DNA of 64,000 nucleotides from positions 434,001-498,000 of the forward strand of contig CAWJHQ010000005.1 of NCBI GenBank assembly GCA_963842775.1, written 5' to 3'. Origin of the DNA: R-RK-3 sp963842775. Lineage in GTDB: Bacteria; Pseudomonadota; Alphaproteobacteria; Rhizobiales; Rhodomicrobiaceae. The translations under genes and the position numbers were made by a program. Numbering within the stretch: the stretch's first letter is position 1; every line of letters starts with the position of its first letter. The notes under the pieces were generated by a model. It ran no database searches. It worked only from the letters and a program-made list of their open reading frames with translations, and was not told the DNA's origin. This document shows positions 54,747 to 64,000 of this stretch, piece after piece.

Positions 54747-55736
54747 TCACTTCATTGGGTCCAGCGGGGGACTAAATACCTCAAGCGGCATCGTCAGCGT
54801 GAACATGCCTACATCGCCCTCAAGCCGGTTTTCCACGTTAAATTCCTTCAGATACTTCAGGCTGGTGCTAACGGGGATTTGGCCGAGCGCGAAGTTGTAG
54901 TTGATCGCCGGCCCGAGGGCGGTGACCCGCCCCTTGAAGTCCCCTAGGATCGCACCAGCGCCGCTGTCGCCGGTGATCTGCTGGTAGTGATAGCCGACAA
55001 GGCCCAGACCAAAAGATTTCGATAGGTTCTGGATCAAGGCCCATTCGATATGGAATTCCGTTCCTGTTCGGTAATCCGTCGAGGGATTTTCAAAGTTGAA
55101 CGTGAATCCCGCCGCCGCAGAGACCTCAAATCCGATCTTCGGGTCGAGCCATGTAATGGCAGCAGTGGTATCGATGGACGAGCGATTAAAGCCGATATTG
55201 GAAAGATTTGCGCGCTCCCAGAAACCAATCGGGGCATTGTAAAGTGCTCCGACATTCCAGTGCCAGTTGCCCTCGTGCCAGCCCAAGGTGGCACCGAGCA
55301 CTGGATCACCGAATGCTGCGTCGTCATCACTAAGATTGGCGGAGATCGTCCCGCCGCCTGGGCCCGTGAGACTGAGGCCGGCACTGACATCCTTCCAGCC
55401 GATCGGCGTCGTCGCACTCAATGCCAAATTGCCCCCGAGAATTTTTTGCTGCATCACCCAAAGCAACGTCGGGATCTTGTAAAAGGCATCGGCGTCGACA
55501 CCGCCAGCAATTGTCAGGCCCGCGAAGTTGAGCGTGGCATTGGTCTGACCGGAGTAAAAATAGCTCGTGTCCTGCAGGTAGACGCCGGGCGGCGGCAGAT
55601 AGCCGGCCATCGAACCCTTGGTGCCCAAGAGGTACGTGCCGGATGCTGCCTCAGCAGATTGGGCCGGATTGTTAGGAAGTCCAATCAATCCGAAGAGCAA
55701 CAAAGTCAGGAGTGCGCGTGTGGTCAACATTCCCAT
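54747..55736 (-). CDS. Outer-membrane protein of the SphA/MetA-pathway (phenol degradation) family
   Basis: About 330 residues. Signal peptide (LTTRALLTLLLFGLIGLPNN...AQSAEA), then many short amphipathic beta strands: SGTYLLGTKGSMAGYLPPPG, VYLQDTSYFYSG, AIGW-like PIGWKDVSAGLSLTG and a C-terminal MFTLTMPLEVF. This is the pattern of PF13557, proposed hydrophobic-compound channels. ATG 55736 or 55730 are possible starts; the codon at 55760 is less likely. It shares strand with the arylsulfatase upstream. Confidence 0.8.
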   Translation of the reverse strand: MGMLTTRALLTLLLFGLIGLPNNPAQSAEAASGTYLLGTKGSMAGYLPPPGVYLQDTSYFYSGQTNATLNFAGLTIAGGVDADAFYKIPTLLWVMQQKILGGNLALSATTPIGWKDVSAGLSLTGPGGGTISANLSDDDAAFGDPVLGATLGWHEGNWHWNVGALYNAPIGFWERANLSNIGFNRSSIDTTAAITWLDPKIGFEVSAAAGFTFNFENPSTDYRTGTEFHIEWALIQNLSKSFGLGLVGYHYQQITGDSGAGAILGDFKGRVTALGPAINYNFALGQIPVSTSLKYLKEFNVENRLEGDVGMFTLTMPLEVFSPPLDPMK

Positions 55737-55760
55737 TCCCCGTTTGGGAGGAGCCCGCAT

Positions 55761-56056
55761 GATGGAGTAATTTTCAACAGCGCCGGCTGCTTAAAATTTG
55801 ATGCAACTTAGCAGAGTCATTCAGATTGAAGGTGTCAGAACAGCCACACTCTGACGTTTCCGAGTGAGGTGAGCTTGGTGCCCCATAATTGTTCGACTTC
55901 TTCGTCCCAATGTCGCCTTTGCAGTTATTCCGACAATGCCATCACTGGTCCACCTTCAGCAGCAGAAAGATCTCTTCGGCGTGGTCATTTCAGCGCTCGC
56001 AGGCTACTTTCGTTGCCAGCGAGCGCGTGATTGGTTCGAGGAGCGTCCCGCACCTC
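55761..56056. other. Gap, no recognisable gene
   Basis: About 300 bases between the outer-membrane protein and the sulfatase end. Nothing recognised. Confidence 0.3.
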
Positions 56057-58436
56057 CTACTTCAGCGGACCGACTTCAAGGGTGACCTTGTTGATCTTGC
56101 CGGCAAACCGCGTCTCCGCTCCGATGCCGATGCCTTCAGCGACCGGCGTCTGATTGTCCATGCCGACGTCCGCCGTCTCGTCCGCCGAGAAGACATTGGC
56201 CTGGGTCTGCTCAACGCGCCCTTCGGCGACAGATTTTCCGTTCACGTAGAGTGTCGCCTTGCCGCCCTTGCCGACGCCGCCGCCGTCATAGGCGAAGTCG
56301 AGAGTGACCGTTGCGGGACCGGCCACGAGTGCTTGCGGGTGCGGCGATGGTGTAACGCTTCAGACCAAGGAAATTGTATATGTAAGCCGGCTTGCCATCC
56401 TTCATATACAGCGACCAGCCGCCAAAGCGCCCGCCTTGCGACAGTATGGCGCCGCTCGCACCATCGGCCGGAATGTCAAGTTCCGCGGTGATCTTGCTCG
56501 ACCGGTTCTTCACATTCATGAAGGAGTTCTCCATCATGCCCTGCATCCCCTCGTAGAGGGTGAGCGAAGTCCGGCCGCCCAGGAGATCCGGCCGGCCCGC
56601 AAGGGTTGGGTTCATGCGCTCGATGGTCCGGTCGTCAAGGGGCAACACGTGGTACTTCTGGGCTTCCGTCATGAACAGGGCCTGCATCTCTTTCAGCTTC
56701 GCGGGCTGCTCGGTAGCCAGGTTCCTGGTGAGACTGAAGTCGTTCGTCACGTCATAAAGCTCCCAGACGTCGGAAGTCAGCGGCGGCAGGTTGGTCGTCT
56801 GCCACGCCGCGCGGTGGATGGTTCGGGCAATCCAGCCGTCACGGTAGATCGCCCGATTGCCGAACATCTCGAAATATTGCGTCGTGTGCTGGTCCGCTGC
56901 CGTCGCATCTTTAAAGGTGTAGAGCATGCTGGTGCCCTCGATCGGCGTCTGCGGCGTGCCATTGACGACCTCGGGTTGCGGCAAACCGGCGGCCTCCAGG
57001 ATTGTGGGGGCGATGTCAATGACGTGAGAGAACTGAGTGCGCAGGCCGCCCTTGTCGGTAATGCCCTTCGGCCAGTGTATGACCATGCCGTTGCGGACGC
57101 CGCCGAAGTCGGAGGCCACCTGTTTGGTCCACTTGAAGGGTGCGTCGAAGGCAACTGCCCAGCCAGCGGCCATATGCGGGAAGGTTTGCGGACCGCCCCA
57201 TTTGTCGATCAACGGGATGAGGTCCTCAACTTTCTCGGTGACGCCGTTGAAGTAGGTCATCTCGTTGTACATGCCGACGAAGCCACCTTCGGCACTGCTG
57301 CCGTTGTCACCGGCGATGTAGATGAACAACGTATCGTCCAACTCGCCAATGTCCTCCAGCGCCTGCTTGAGTCGTCCGACCTGGTCATCGGTATGTTCAA
57401 GGAATCCTGCGAACACCTCGGCTTGGCGTGCGAAAAGGCGCCGATGTTCCGCCGGCAGCGTGTCCCACGCCTTGATGTCGTCTGGCCTGTCGGCCAAGCG
57501 GGTGTTCGCCGGGATCACGCCAAGCTTCTTCTGCCGCTCGATCGTTTCGTTCCGAACCTGATCCCAACCTTTGTCGAATTGGCCCTTATACTTGTCTGCC
57601 CACTCCTTCGGCACATGGTGCGGTGCATGGACCGCCCCGGTTGCGTAGTAGACGAAGAACGGTTTGTCCGGCGTCATCGACTGCTGGGCTTTTACCCAGT
57701 TGATGGCCTGATTGGTCATGTCGACGCTGAAGTGGTAGTCCTTCATTTTGGGAGGATCGACCTTGATCACGCCGTCATAGATGAGCGGGTACCATTGATC
57801 GGTCTCGCCACCGATGAAGCCATAGAACTTGTCGAAACCCTGGTGGGTCGGCCAGCGATCAAACGGCCCCGACACGCTGGTCTCCCAGACGGCGGTTTCG
57901 TGCCACTTTCCGAAAGCGCCGGTGCTGTAGCCGTTAAGCCGGAGCATTTCCGCGAGCGACGCGACGCTGTTCGGAAGCTGTCCGGTGTTACCGGGAAAGG
58001 CCGTCGAGGACTCCATGATCGAGCCGGTATTGGTGGTGTGGTGGTTCCGGCCCGTCTTGAGCGCGTTCCGTGTCGGTGAGCAGAGCGTGTGGAAGTTGTT
58101 GTAGCGCAAACCAGACTGGGCAAGCGCGTCGAAGTTCGGCGTGCGTATGGGACCGCCGAATGTGCTGGTCCCGCCGAAGCCGAGGTCGTCGATCAGCACG
58201 ATCACGACATTAGGGGCTCCTTTGGGCGCCTTGACCTCGAACCGCGGGGGAGCCTTGGCCTTACGCGCATCAAGCTCGCTATAGGTCGGCCGTTGCGGTT
58301 CCTGGATTGGCAGGACCGGACGATCGAGAGTCTCCTGCGCCGAAGCGATCGCTAGCGGAAAGCCAGCAAAGGCCGCGCAGATACAGCACGCGGCAGATAT
58401 GGATCTCGTTCGAGGCGAACGTGACATTCGTTTCAT
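56057..58436 (-). pseudogene. Arylsulfatase, one-base frameshift near the C terminus
   Basis: About 790 residues if restored. Signal peptide (ISAACCICAAFAGFPLAIAS), VVIVLIDDLGFGG (metal Asp), the sulfatase motif HTLCSPTRNALKTGRNHH with the Cys to be converted to formylglycine, then FIYIAGDNGSS. The main frame runs into a stop near 56290; an extra C in the CCC at about 56336 separates it from the C-terminal VAGPATVTLDFAYDGGG and KINKVTLEVGPLK. ATG 58436 follows AAGGAGAG. A periplasmic sulfate-ester hydrolase. The catalytic half is intact, so a truncated product might still work. Confidence 0.85.
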
Positions 58437-58495
58437 TGCAGTCTCTCCTTCTTTGATAAACCAAGAAAAATCCAACTAACTATGGCCTCACGAAC

Positions 58496-59549
58496 TCAGG
58501 GTGATGTTGCGGAAGGTCTGTTAAGCACCGTGCGAAATCCCAGATGCGCGGCGCTGAGGTCTGCTTCCTGAGGCTGGCGCGCGGCGGCTCGGTAACGAGA
58601 GCAGTAATTCGCGGCGCACAGATGCGAGCCGCCTTTGATCACCCGGCTGGCGGCCGTGCCCACCACAACGCGCGGCGATACCAAATCAGGACCAAGGGGT
58701 TGACCGCTGCCTCGCGCGAATGTCCCGCCCGTACCAGTCGTTGGTCCATTCCCAGACATTGCCAATCATGTCGTAGAGGCCGTAGCGTTTGGCTTGAAGC
58801 ACCCGACCGGCGCGGTTCCGGCATACCCGTCGTCTTCGCTGTTCTGCACAGGGAAGAGGCCTTGCCAGGTGTTGGCGATCGGCTTGCCGTCAGCATCGAA
58901 GGCGCTCGACCAATCATCCTCGCCGGCACCGCCGCCACGCGCCGCGAACTCCCACTGCGCCTCCGTCGGCAGGCTACGGCCGCGCCAGCGCGCATAGGCG
59001 AGCGCATCCTCATAGGCGACGTGTACGACCGGGTGATTGTCCTTTCCAACGATCGAGCTGCCCGGGACCGCTCGGCTGGCGCCAGTGGGCGGCCGCCACA
59101 TATTGCCACCACTGCGAGATCCGCCCGCCACGCTGAGGTCCGTTGGCCGGATAAAGAACAACCGAGCCTGGAACGAGCAGATCCTTTGGCGGCGTCGGGG
59201 TGAGCTCCTGGGATCGAGCCCGCGCTCGGCCAGCGTGACGTAGCCGGTGGCATCGGCGAACGCCTGAACGCGCGTTCGTCACTTCGTGCCGGTCGATCGA
59301 AACCGTCAACACGGACGGAGTGAATGAAGCGCTCCTCCGTTGAAGGCCTCGGAGATTTTGAGCGCCGCCGGAAAACATTCCCGCAGTCTCGCCTCCCTCG
59401 GCTGGAAGACCGGTATACGCGGTGCAACCCCCAACCCCCGTCGTCGTCGCGGGTGTTGATGCGATGCCGGTTGCAAAGCCGCCGACCATGACGCCGGCAA
59501 GCACCGTACCGAAGCCAAAAGAGCCAATCAGCCAGCCGCGCAGTTTCAT
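58496..59549 (-). pseudogene. Formylglycine-generating-enzyme-like protein, multiple frameshifts
   Basis: Pieces in different frames run in order along the minus strand: leader MKLRGWLIGSFGFGTVLAGV, PAALKISEAFNGG, DRHEVTNA, DLLVPGSVVLYPANGP, VHVAYEDALAYARWRGRSLP, TEAQWEFAARGG, NVWEWTNDWYGRD and RVIKGGSHLCAANYCSRYR. The last piece holds the Cys pair of true FGE (LCxxxYCxRYR). It lies upstream of the arylsulfatase, its natural substrate, in the same direction. At least five frame changes make it non-functional as written. Confidence 0.75.
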
Positions 59550-60087
59550 GTGACGTTCCTTGATCCCGACATGGGCAGCTATGGAATTTACGCGCGGACG
59601 GGGTTTACGGATATTGTCCCTAGGGGCAACATGGATCGCTCCGATCGCCACTGCTGTCAGCTTCTGGACGTTTGCTGGAACGCAGCAGGTTCACTCAGCC
59701 ACAGCCCTGCTGAGTGAGGCAAACAGGCGGAGCGTTAGATGATCCCTCACCGGGATCTTGCAGATATTCGGTTGCCTCGTTAACGCCGTGTCGCACGAGC
59801 GTGAACTGAAAAACTTACGCCCAGACAAACGTATGCGGGCTGGGCTCTTGAAAGCCGTATTTCGGGCGCCTATGGGAACACGTCAGTATGCGAGGCGTGC
59901 GGATTAATACCGTTGACCTTGCGTCCTCGATCGTCGAGCGATGATCGTCCGTGTGCGTTGACGGCAGGACAGTTCGCTATCTGTGGCTGCGAACGTCGTC
60001 GGTTACGGCAAGTCGGTTTATACGCAAACCGGGGGTCCGCCGCTAATCGGCTGTCTGAGTTCACAAAAATCGTGTAAATTGACCCTT
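59550..60087. other. Divergent intergenic region, no recognisable gene
   Basis: About 540 bases between the FGE-like gene and the MASE4 kinase. Must contain promoters for both; no convincing coding sequence or repeat noted. Confidence 0.35.
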
Positions 60088-61695
60088 ATGTCATTTTGTA
60101 CAGGGAGCGTTTTCGCTGTGGGTGGGGCCGCTGACGATCATCCCTTGCTGCTGACCACGCTGCCGCCGTCCGATGGCCAGCGCCGATTGGCGTTCGCTAT
60201 CATCGCGGCCTTTACGGTGGTGTTCGCCGTTACCGTTCCCTTCGCCCATGCGCCGTTGCCGCGTTTAAATGCCTGGATCCCGTCCGCCGCAACCGCTCTG
60301 GTCATCAACGATCTGATCACTGCCGCGCTGCTGTTTTCTCAATTCTCAATCGCCCGTCAGCGGGCGCTCTTGGTGCTTGCGACCAGCTACCTGTTTTCTG
60401 GACTGATCGTCATTCCGTACGCACTGACCTTTCCAGGAATTTTTGCGCCGACCGGCCTGCTCGGCGCTGGGCTGCAGAGCGCGGTATGGCTTTATGTCAT
60501 CTGGCATGTAGCGTCACCGCTAAGCGTAATCATCTATGGGCTATTAAAGAGTGCAAGCGACGGCACAAACGCAGTCCGGTCGGTGGAACGTGACATTGGC
60601 CTGAGCATTGCGATCGTCATTGCAGCTGTGGGCGCGATCATCTGGTTCGTCACTGCACAGCATGACCTATTGCCCGAGATTTACCGCGATCGCTCCCGCC
60701 TTGGACCTACCGCACAATTGGCCGCTGGAGTTATCTTCCTGGCCTGCGCCATTGCGCTGGCGCTGTTATGGCTCCGTAGGAAGTCCGTGCTCGATCTATG
60801 GTTGATGGTCACGGTGTATGCATGGCTCCTGGAGATAACGCTAAACGGTCTCTTCTTGACCGATCGCTTCAGTCTTGCCTGGTATATGGGCCGCATCTAT
60901 GCCCTGATCGCCAGCGGCGTTGTCCTGATTGTATTGCTCTCGGAGATCACGACACTGTACGCGCAGCTTGCACGATCTGTCATTCGACAGCGTGCTGCCC
61001 GCCACGCTCGGCAGGTTGCAATGGACACAATGGCGGCTTCGATCGCCCATGAAGTAAGTCAGCCCTTAGGCACAATTGCTGCGAACGCTGAAGCCGCCTT
61101 GATGCTCCTTGCCAAAACGCCTCCCGACAATCATCAAGTTCGGGCCGCGCTTGAGGACATCGCTGCTGCGAATGCTCGCGCGAATGAGGTGATTACAAGT
61201 CTTCGCGCGATGTTCAAAAAGGACGCTCACGGAAGAGCTCGGGTTGATATAAACGACCTCGTTCGGGAGGTGCTTGCAATTCTTGAATTCGATTTTCGGG
61301 CGCAAGGCGTGTTTGTCGCAACGCAATTGCGAGCGGAGCTTCCGCAAATCCTGGGAGATCGAGGCCAATTGCGACAAGTCTTCCTCAACCTCATGACCAA
61401 TGCGATCGAGGCAATGCGCTTGGCGCCAGATCATGCACGCGAGTTGAGAATAACTTCCAACGTGACTAACGAAGCTTCCACTCTTGTCGTCGCCTTCGGA
61501 GACTCCGGACCAGGCATAGATTGGGAAGATCAGGACCGTATTTTCGAGCCGTTCTTTACGACGAAGTCCGCCGGCACGGGAATCGGGCTTACCATTTGCC
61601 GATCGATTATCGATGCTCATGGTGGAAGCCTTAGGGTTTCTGCCAACAAGCCCCACGGAACGATCTTTGAAGTTGTTGTGCCAGTTGATGCCTGA
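60088..61695 (+). CDS. Membrane histidine kinase with MASE4-like sensor
   Basis: 535 residues from ATG 60088 (GTG 60118 also possible). Eight or so membrane helices occupy residues 30-310, resembling the MASE4 integral membrane sensor. Then come HisKA with the phospho-acceptor His in ASIAHEVSQPLGTIAANAEA and HATPase motifs (FLNLMTNAIEAMR, DSGPGIDWED, FFTTKSAGTGIGLTICRSII). The kinase half resembles the plant-symbiont FixL/DctB-like group with an SQPLG motif. No response regulator is adjacent; the partner is elsewhere. Confidence 0.88.
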   Translation: MSFCTGSVFAVGGAADDHPLLLTTLPPSDGQRRLAFAIIAAFTVVFAVTVPFAHAPLPRLNAWIPSAATALVINDLITAALLFSQFSIARQRALLVLATSYLFSGLIVIPYALTFPGIFAPTGLLGAGLQSAVWLYVIWHVASPLSVIIYGLLKSASDGTNAVRSVERDIGLSIAIVIAAVGAIIWFVTAQHDLLPEIYRDRSRLGPTAQLAAGVIFLACAIALALLWLRRKSVLDLWLMVTVYAWLLEITLNGLFLTDRFSLAWYMGRIYALIASGVVLIVLLSEITTLYAQLARSVIRQRAARHARQVAMDTMAASIAHEVSQPLGTIAANAEAALMLLAKTPPDNHQVRAALEDIAAANARANEVITSLRAMFKKDAHGRARVDINDLVREVLAILEFDFRAQGVFVATQLRAELPQILGDRGQLRQVFLNLMTNAIEAMRLAPDHARELRITSNVTNEASTLVVAFGDSGPGIDWEDQDRIFEPFFTTKSAGTGIGLTICRSIIDAHGGSLRVSANKPHGTIFEVVVPVDA

Positions 61696-61893
61696 GATGC
61701 CGCTAAGCCGTCACCGGTCCGATCTGCTCCCATCAGGTTGGAGTGGGATAAGGTCAGCTAAGTCTGCAGTGACGATGGCAGCGAGCTTTTGAGCTTGGCC
61801 CCGAGCCGACGCCGAAGGTCGGGCAGTCTGCAGGGTGGCCTGCAAAGCAGTTCGCGTGACTTGCGCGGCAGGAGGTAACCCTCCGGGGGAAGA

Positions 61894-62886
61894 TCAGCGT
61901 TCCTCGAAAGAAAAAATGATCTTCCAGTCGGTCCTCATATCGACGATCGTCCAGTCGTTTGCTTGTGCACGGTCCAGCGCATTGTCCAGCTTGCCGGTGG
62001 GGGTGAGTACGTCGTACGCCCATTCGCGTTGAGCATCGGTGTGGTGCACGAGGAGACCCAACCGGACACCCTCCCCTGCCGTCGCCCACTGGAGCATCTG
62101 AATATCATCGTCTGAGTTGCCGAAGGCAGCGATAGGACGTCGCTTTAGACGCGTCTCGCGGCCGGCGAATTTGCTGCGCTTTTCTCCAGTAGCGCTGTGG
62201 GTGAGCAATTCGAACGACACGGGCAATTGGTTTTCCGAGTCGAACCTCAACTCGTGGATGCCGATGACTTGCTGGGACGAAACATTAAAAACACGCTCGG
62301 AAAAGATCCGCATGAATTCGGTGTCGCCACGCGATACAATGAACGTCTTGAAGTCATGGTCCTTGAGGAAAGCAAATAATTCGAGCATGGGCTTATAGGC
62401 CATCTCGGTGTAGAGGCGTCCGGTTTCTGGATGCCTCGCGGTGGCGATCCATTCGCGCACGACTGCTTCGAAATCCTCGCTTGTCATGCCGGCACGCGTA
62501 GCCCTAAGGACCTCTTGCAAGCCCAGGTCGCCGGCGGCGAGCGCGGCTTGCATGTTGCCTCGCAAAATCGAAGCGAACGGCTCCATCGCAGACCACTCCG
62601 GATGCTGTGGGCTAAGCGCCGTTACCCGATCAACCGCGAAGGCGAACTGGGCAGACAGGGGTTGTTCCGTCCAAAGGGTCCCATCATCATCGAACGCGGC
62701 AATCCGATCAGCAGACGGAACATATTCCGGGCTGTCCTGTCGAGTTACCTTGTCGACAAACTCGATAATGGCCCGTTTCGAGGCGCTGTCGCGCCAGGCC
62801 GTTAAGTCTGCCGCCGATGCAGCGTCGAAGCGGCAAGGCGACCCGGCAATAAGGAGTGCCGCGAGTAGAAGCGATGGAGTTTTCAT
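61894..62886 (-). CDS. Periplasmic HAD-superfamily phosphatase
   Basis: 330 residues from ATG 62886. Signal peptide (LLLAALLIAGSPCRFDAASA). HAD motif I is AAFDDDGTLWTEQPL (DxDGT), motif II TFIVSRGDTEF, and the motif IV region AAFGNSDDDIQMLQWA. Such proteins are exported phosphomonoesterases related to phosphoserine phosphatase; substrate unknown. Stands alone on the minus strand. Confidence 0.85.
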   Translation of the reverse strand: MKTPSLLLAALLIAGSPCRFDAASAADLTAWRDSASKRAIIEFVDKVTRQDSPEYVPSADRIAAFDDDGTLWTEQPLSAQFAFAVDRVTALSPQHPEWSAMEPFASILRGNMQAALAAGDLGLQEVLRATRAGMTSEDFEAVVREWIATARHPETGRLYTEMAYKPMLELFAFLKDHDFKTFIVSRGDTEFMRIFSERVFNVSSQQVIGIHELRFDSENQLPVSFELLTHSATGEKRSKFAGRETRLKRRPIAAFGNSDDDIQMLQWATAGEGVRLGLLVHHTDAQREWAYDVLTPTGKLDNALDRAQANDWTIVDMRTDWKIIFSFEER

Positions 62887-63115
62887 TGTGAGTTCCGAAC
62901 ATCGGTTGGGAGCCAATCATCCATGCGTATCCAGTGTGGGACACGTGCTGCAGGTTGAAGACGTGACATCCGAAGACAGCCAGGGATGTGGTGGCTTCAT
63001 TTTGCGCTTGTTCGGCTTCTTTCAAGTGCGAAAACCGGTCTTGAAAGACGCCGGATCTCGTTAGCTGGAGGCTGATTGCCATCGGCGCGCTCCTCCTATT
63101 GCGGGAAGTATATAC

Positions 63116-63144
63116 TTGACAAAGCACGCTAAGCCCTCCATATT
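63116..63144 (+). promoter_or_regulatory. Candidate sigma-70 promoter for the IS1595 transposase
   Basis: TTGACA (63116-63121) is followed after 17 bases by CATATT (63139-63144), a fair -10, about 24 bases before the transposase ATG. This is a standard promoter spacing for an insertion-sequence gene. Confidence 0.5.
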
Positions 63145-63167
63145 CGCCCTATCGGAAGGGCGACCCA

Positions 63168-64000
63168 ATGAAACTCGATATCACCAATAAGATTTACAAC
63201 GACGAAGACGCAGCTCGCGAACACCTGGAAGGCCAGCTTTGGCCGGAAGGTCCTGTCTGCCCGCATTGCGGTTCGGTCGAGGCAACGGCGCTCAAGGGCA
63301 AGGCTCATCGCAAGGGCCTGTATCAGTGCAACGCTTGCCGCGATCAGTTCTCCGTCACGGTCGGAACCGTTTTCGAGCGCTCCAAGATCAAGCTGCATAA
63401 ATGGGTTCTCGCAGCTCACCTGATGGGCGCCAGCAAGAAAGGCGTCTCATCCAAGCAGATCGAGCGCATGCTCGCCGTGAGCTACAAGACGGCTTGGTTC
63501 ATGACCATGCGCCTTAGAGAGGCCATGCGCGAAGAAGTGCCCGCAGGCGGCATCGGCGGCGCGAACAAGGTTGTCGAAGCGGACGAAACTTTCGTCGGCG
63601 GCAAAAAGAAGAACGTCCACAAAGGCAAGCCAGAGCCGAAGAAGCACGCCGTCGTTGCATTGGTGGAGCGCGACGGCGAGATGCGCGCCAAGCATGTCGC
63701 TGACGTAACTGCCAAGACGCTGCGCGAAACGCTTGTTTCTCAAGCCAGCCGCAAGTCCTACCTGATGACCGACGAAGCACAGGCGTACAAAGGCGTTGGC
63801 AAGGAATTCTCCGGTCACGGATCGGTCAATCATTCAGCCGAAGAATATGTGCGCGGCATGTTCTGGCATACGAACACCGCTGAGAGCTTTTTCGCCATTC
63901 TGAAGCGCGGCGTGTACGGAACATTCCATTCCATTTCTGAGCAGCATTTGCAGCGCTACGCTGACGAATTCGTGTTTCGTTGGAACACCCGTGAGAAGCT
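63168..64000 (+). mobile_element. IS1595-family transposase, cut by the window edge
   Basis: 278 residues are visible with no stop. N-terminal zinc ribbon CPHCGS...CNACRDQFSVTVGT, a helix-turn-helix-like region (KGVSSKQIERMLAVSYKTAW), then the DDE-type catalytic domain: VVEADETFVGGKKKN (first Asp), KSYLMTDEAQAYKGVG (second), and FWHTNTAESFFAILKRGVYG (last acidic or His/Asn position). GGAAGGG lies upstream of the ATG. The reading frame is intact, so this element may be active and is the youngest-looking mobile gene here. Confidence 0.92.

Noticed and set aside
56304..58079. A 591-codon plus-strand frame
   Set aside because: Antisense of the arylsulfatase catalytic domain; no recognisable motif.
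1..64000. CRISPR array or rRNA genes
   Set aside because: No regularly spaced repeats of CRISPR type and no rRNA sequence were seen.

Overview
The window looks like a chromosomal segment of an alphaproteobacterium, most likely Hyphomicrobiales (Rhizobiales). This rests on the high-GC coding style, the tripartite TRAP transporter, the tRNA-Tyr/rlmB neighbourhood, a Pls-like NRPS and typical rhizobial small secreted proteins. It is inference from protein character; no database search or composition calculation was run. The housekeeping anchors are rlmB, tRNA-Tyr and tRNA-Thr near 43.8-46.2 kb. Most of the rest is accessory: catabolism, signalling, secreted proteins and mobile-element debris.

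Layout. 1-3.35 kb: the 3' part of a UbiH-type monooxygenase, then a rearranged block with a truncated SDR, two frameshifted oxidoreductases and the tail of an enoyl-CoA hydratase. 3.46-9.36 kb: a catabolic operon (AroE-like dehydrogenase, MaoC hydratase, acyl-CoA dehydrogenase) followed by a complete TRAP transporter. 9.5-14.9 kb: part of a PQQ-dependent alcohol-oxidation locus (beta-propeller, frameshifted ABC binding protein, small secreted protein) with a divergent two-component system. 15.96-22.7 kb: a membrane NRPS of the Pls (epsilon-poly-lysine synthetase) architecture, a lysine 2,3-aminomutase-like radical SAM enzyme, a small unknown protein and a phosphopantetheinyl transferase. This is the most exciting locus: it predicts a beta-lysine-type isopeptide oligomer or polymer.

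22.8-31.1 kb is a signalling island: serine hydrolase, heme c (Tll0287-like) HAMP sensor, pseudo-caspase, Ser/Thr kinase translationally coupled to a degenerate nucleotide cyclase through a shared C-terminal module, and a C45 acyltransferase. 31.3-34.4 kb: class III aminotransferase and aldehyde dehydrogenase. 35.2-39.3 kb: DUF4399 gene plus decayed copies, a caspase-like/SUMF1 fusion without its catalytic Cys, and a frameshifted adenylate cyclase. 39.4-40.4 kb: IS630 and NUDIX remnants. 40.5-43.5 kb: FIST sensor overlapping a hybrid histidine kinase (NosP/NahK-like). 43.8-46.2 kb: tRNAs, rlmB and small secreted proteins. 46.2-47.9 kb: recombinase and IS debris beside tRNA-Thr. 47.9-54.3 kb: secreted and membrane proteins (DUF3300, DUF2950, DUF3604, parvulin, HupE). 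54.7-59.6 kb: outer-membrane protein, and an arylsulfatase with its FGE-like partner, both frameshifted. 60.1-64 kb: MASE4 histidine kinase, periplasmic HAD phosphatase and an IS1595 transposase running off the edge.

A recurrent feature is single-base frameshifts in otherwise well-preserved genes. Four that could be placed by eye are each explained by one extra base. This may be real decay or indel errors in the assembly, and it affects the interpretation of at least ten genes here.
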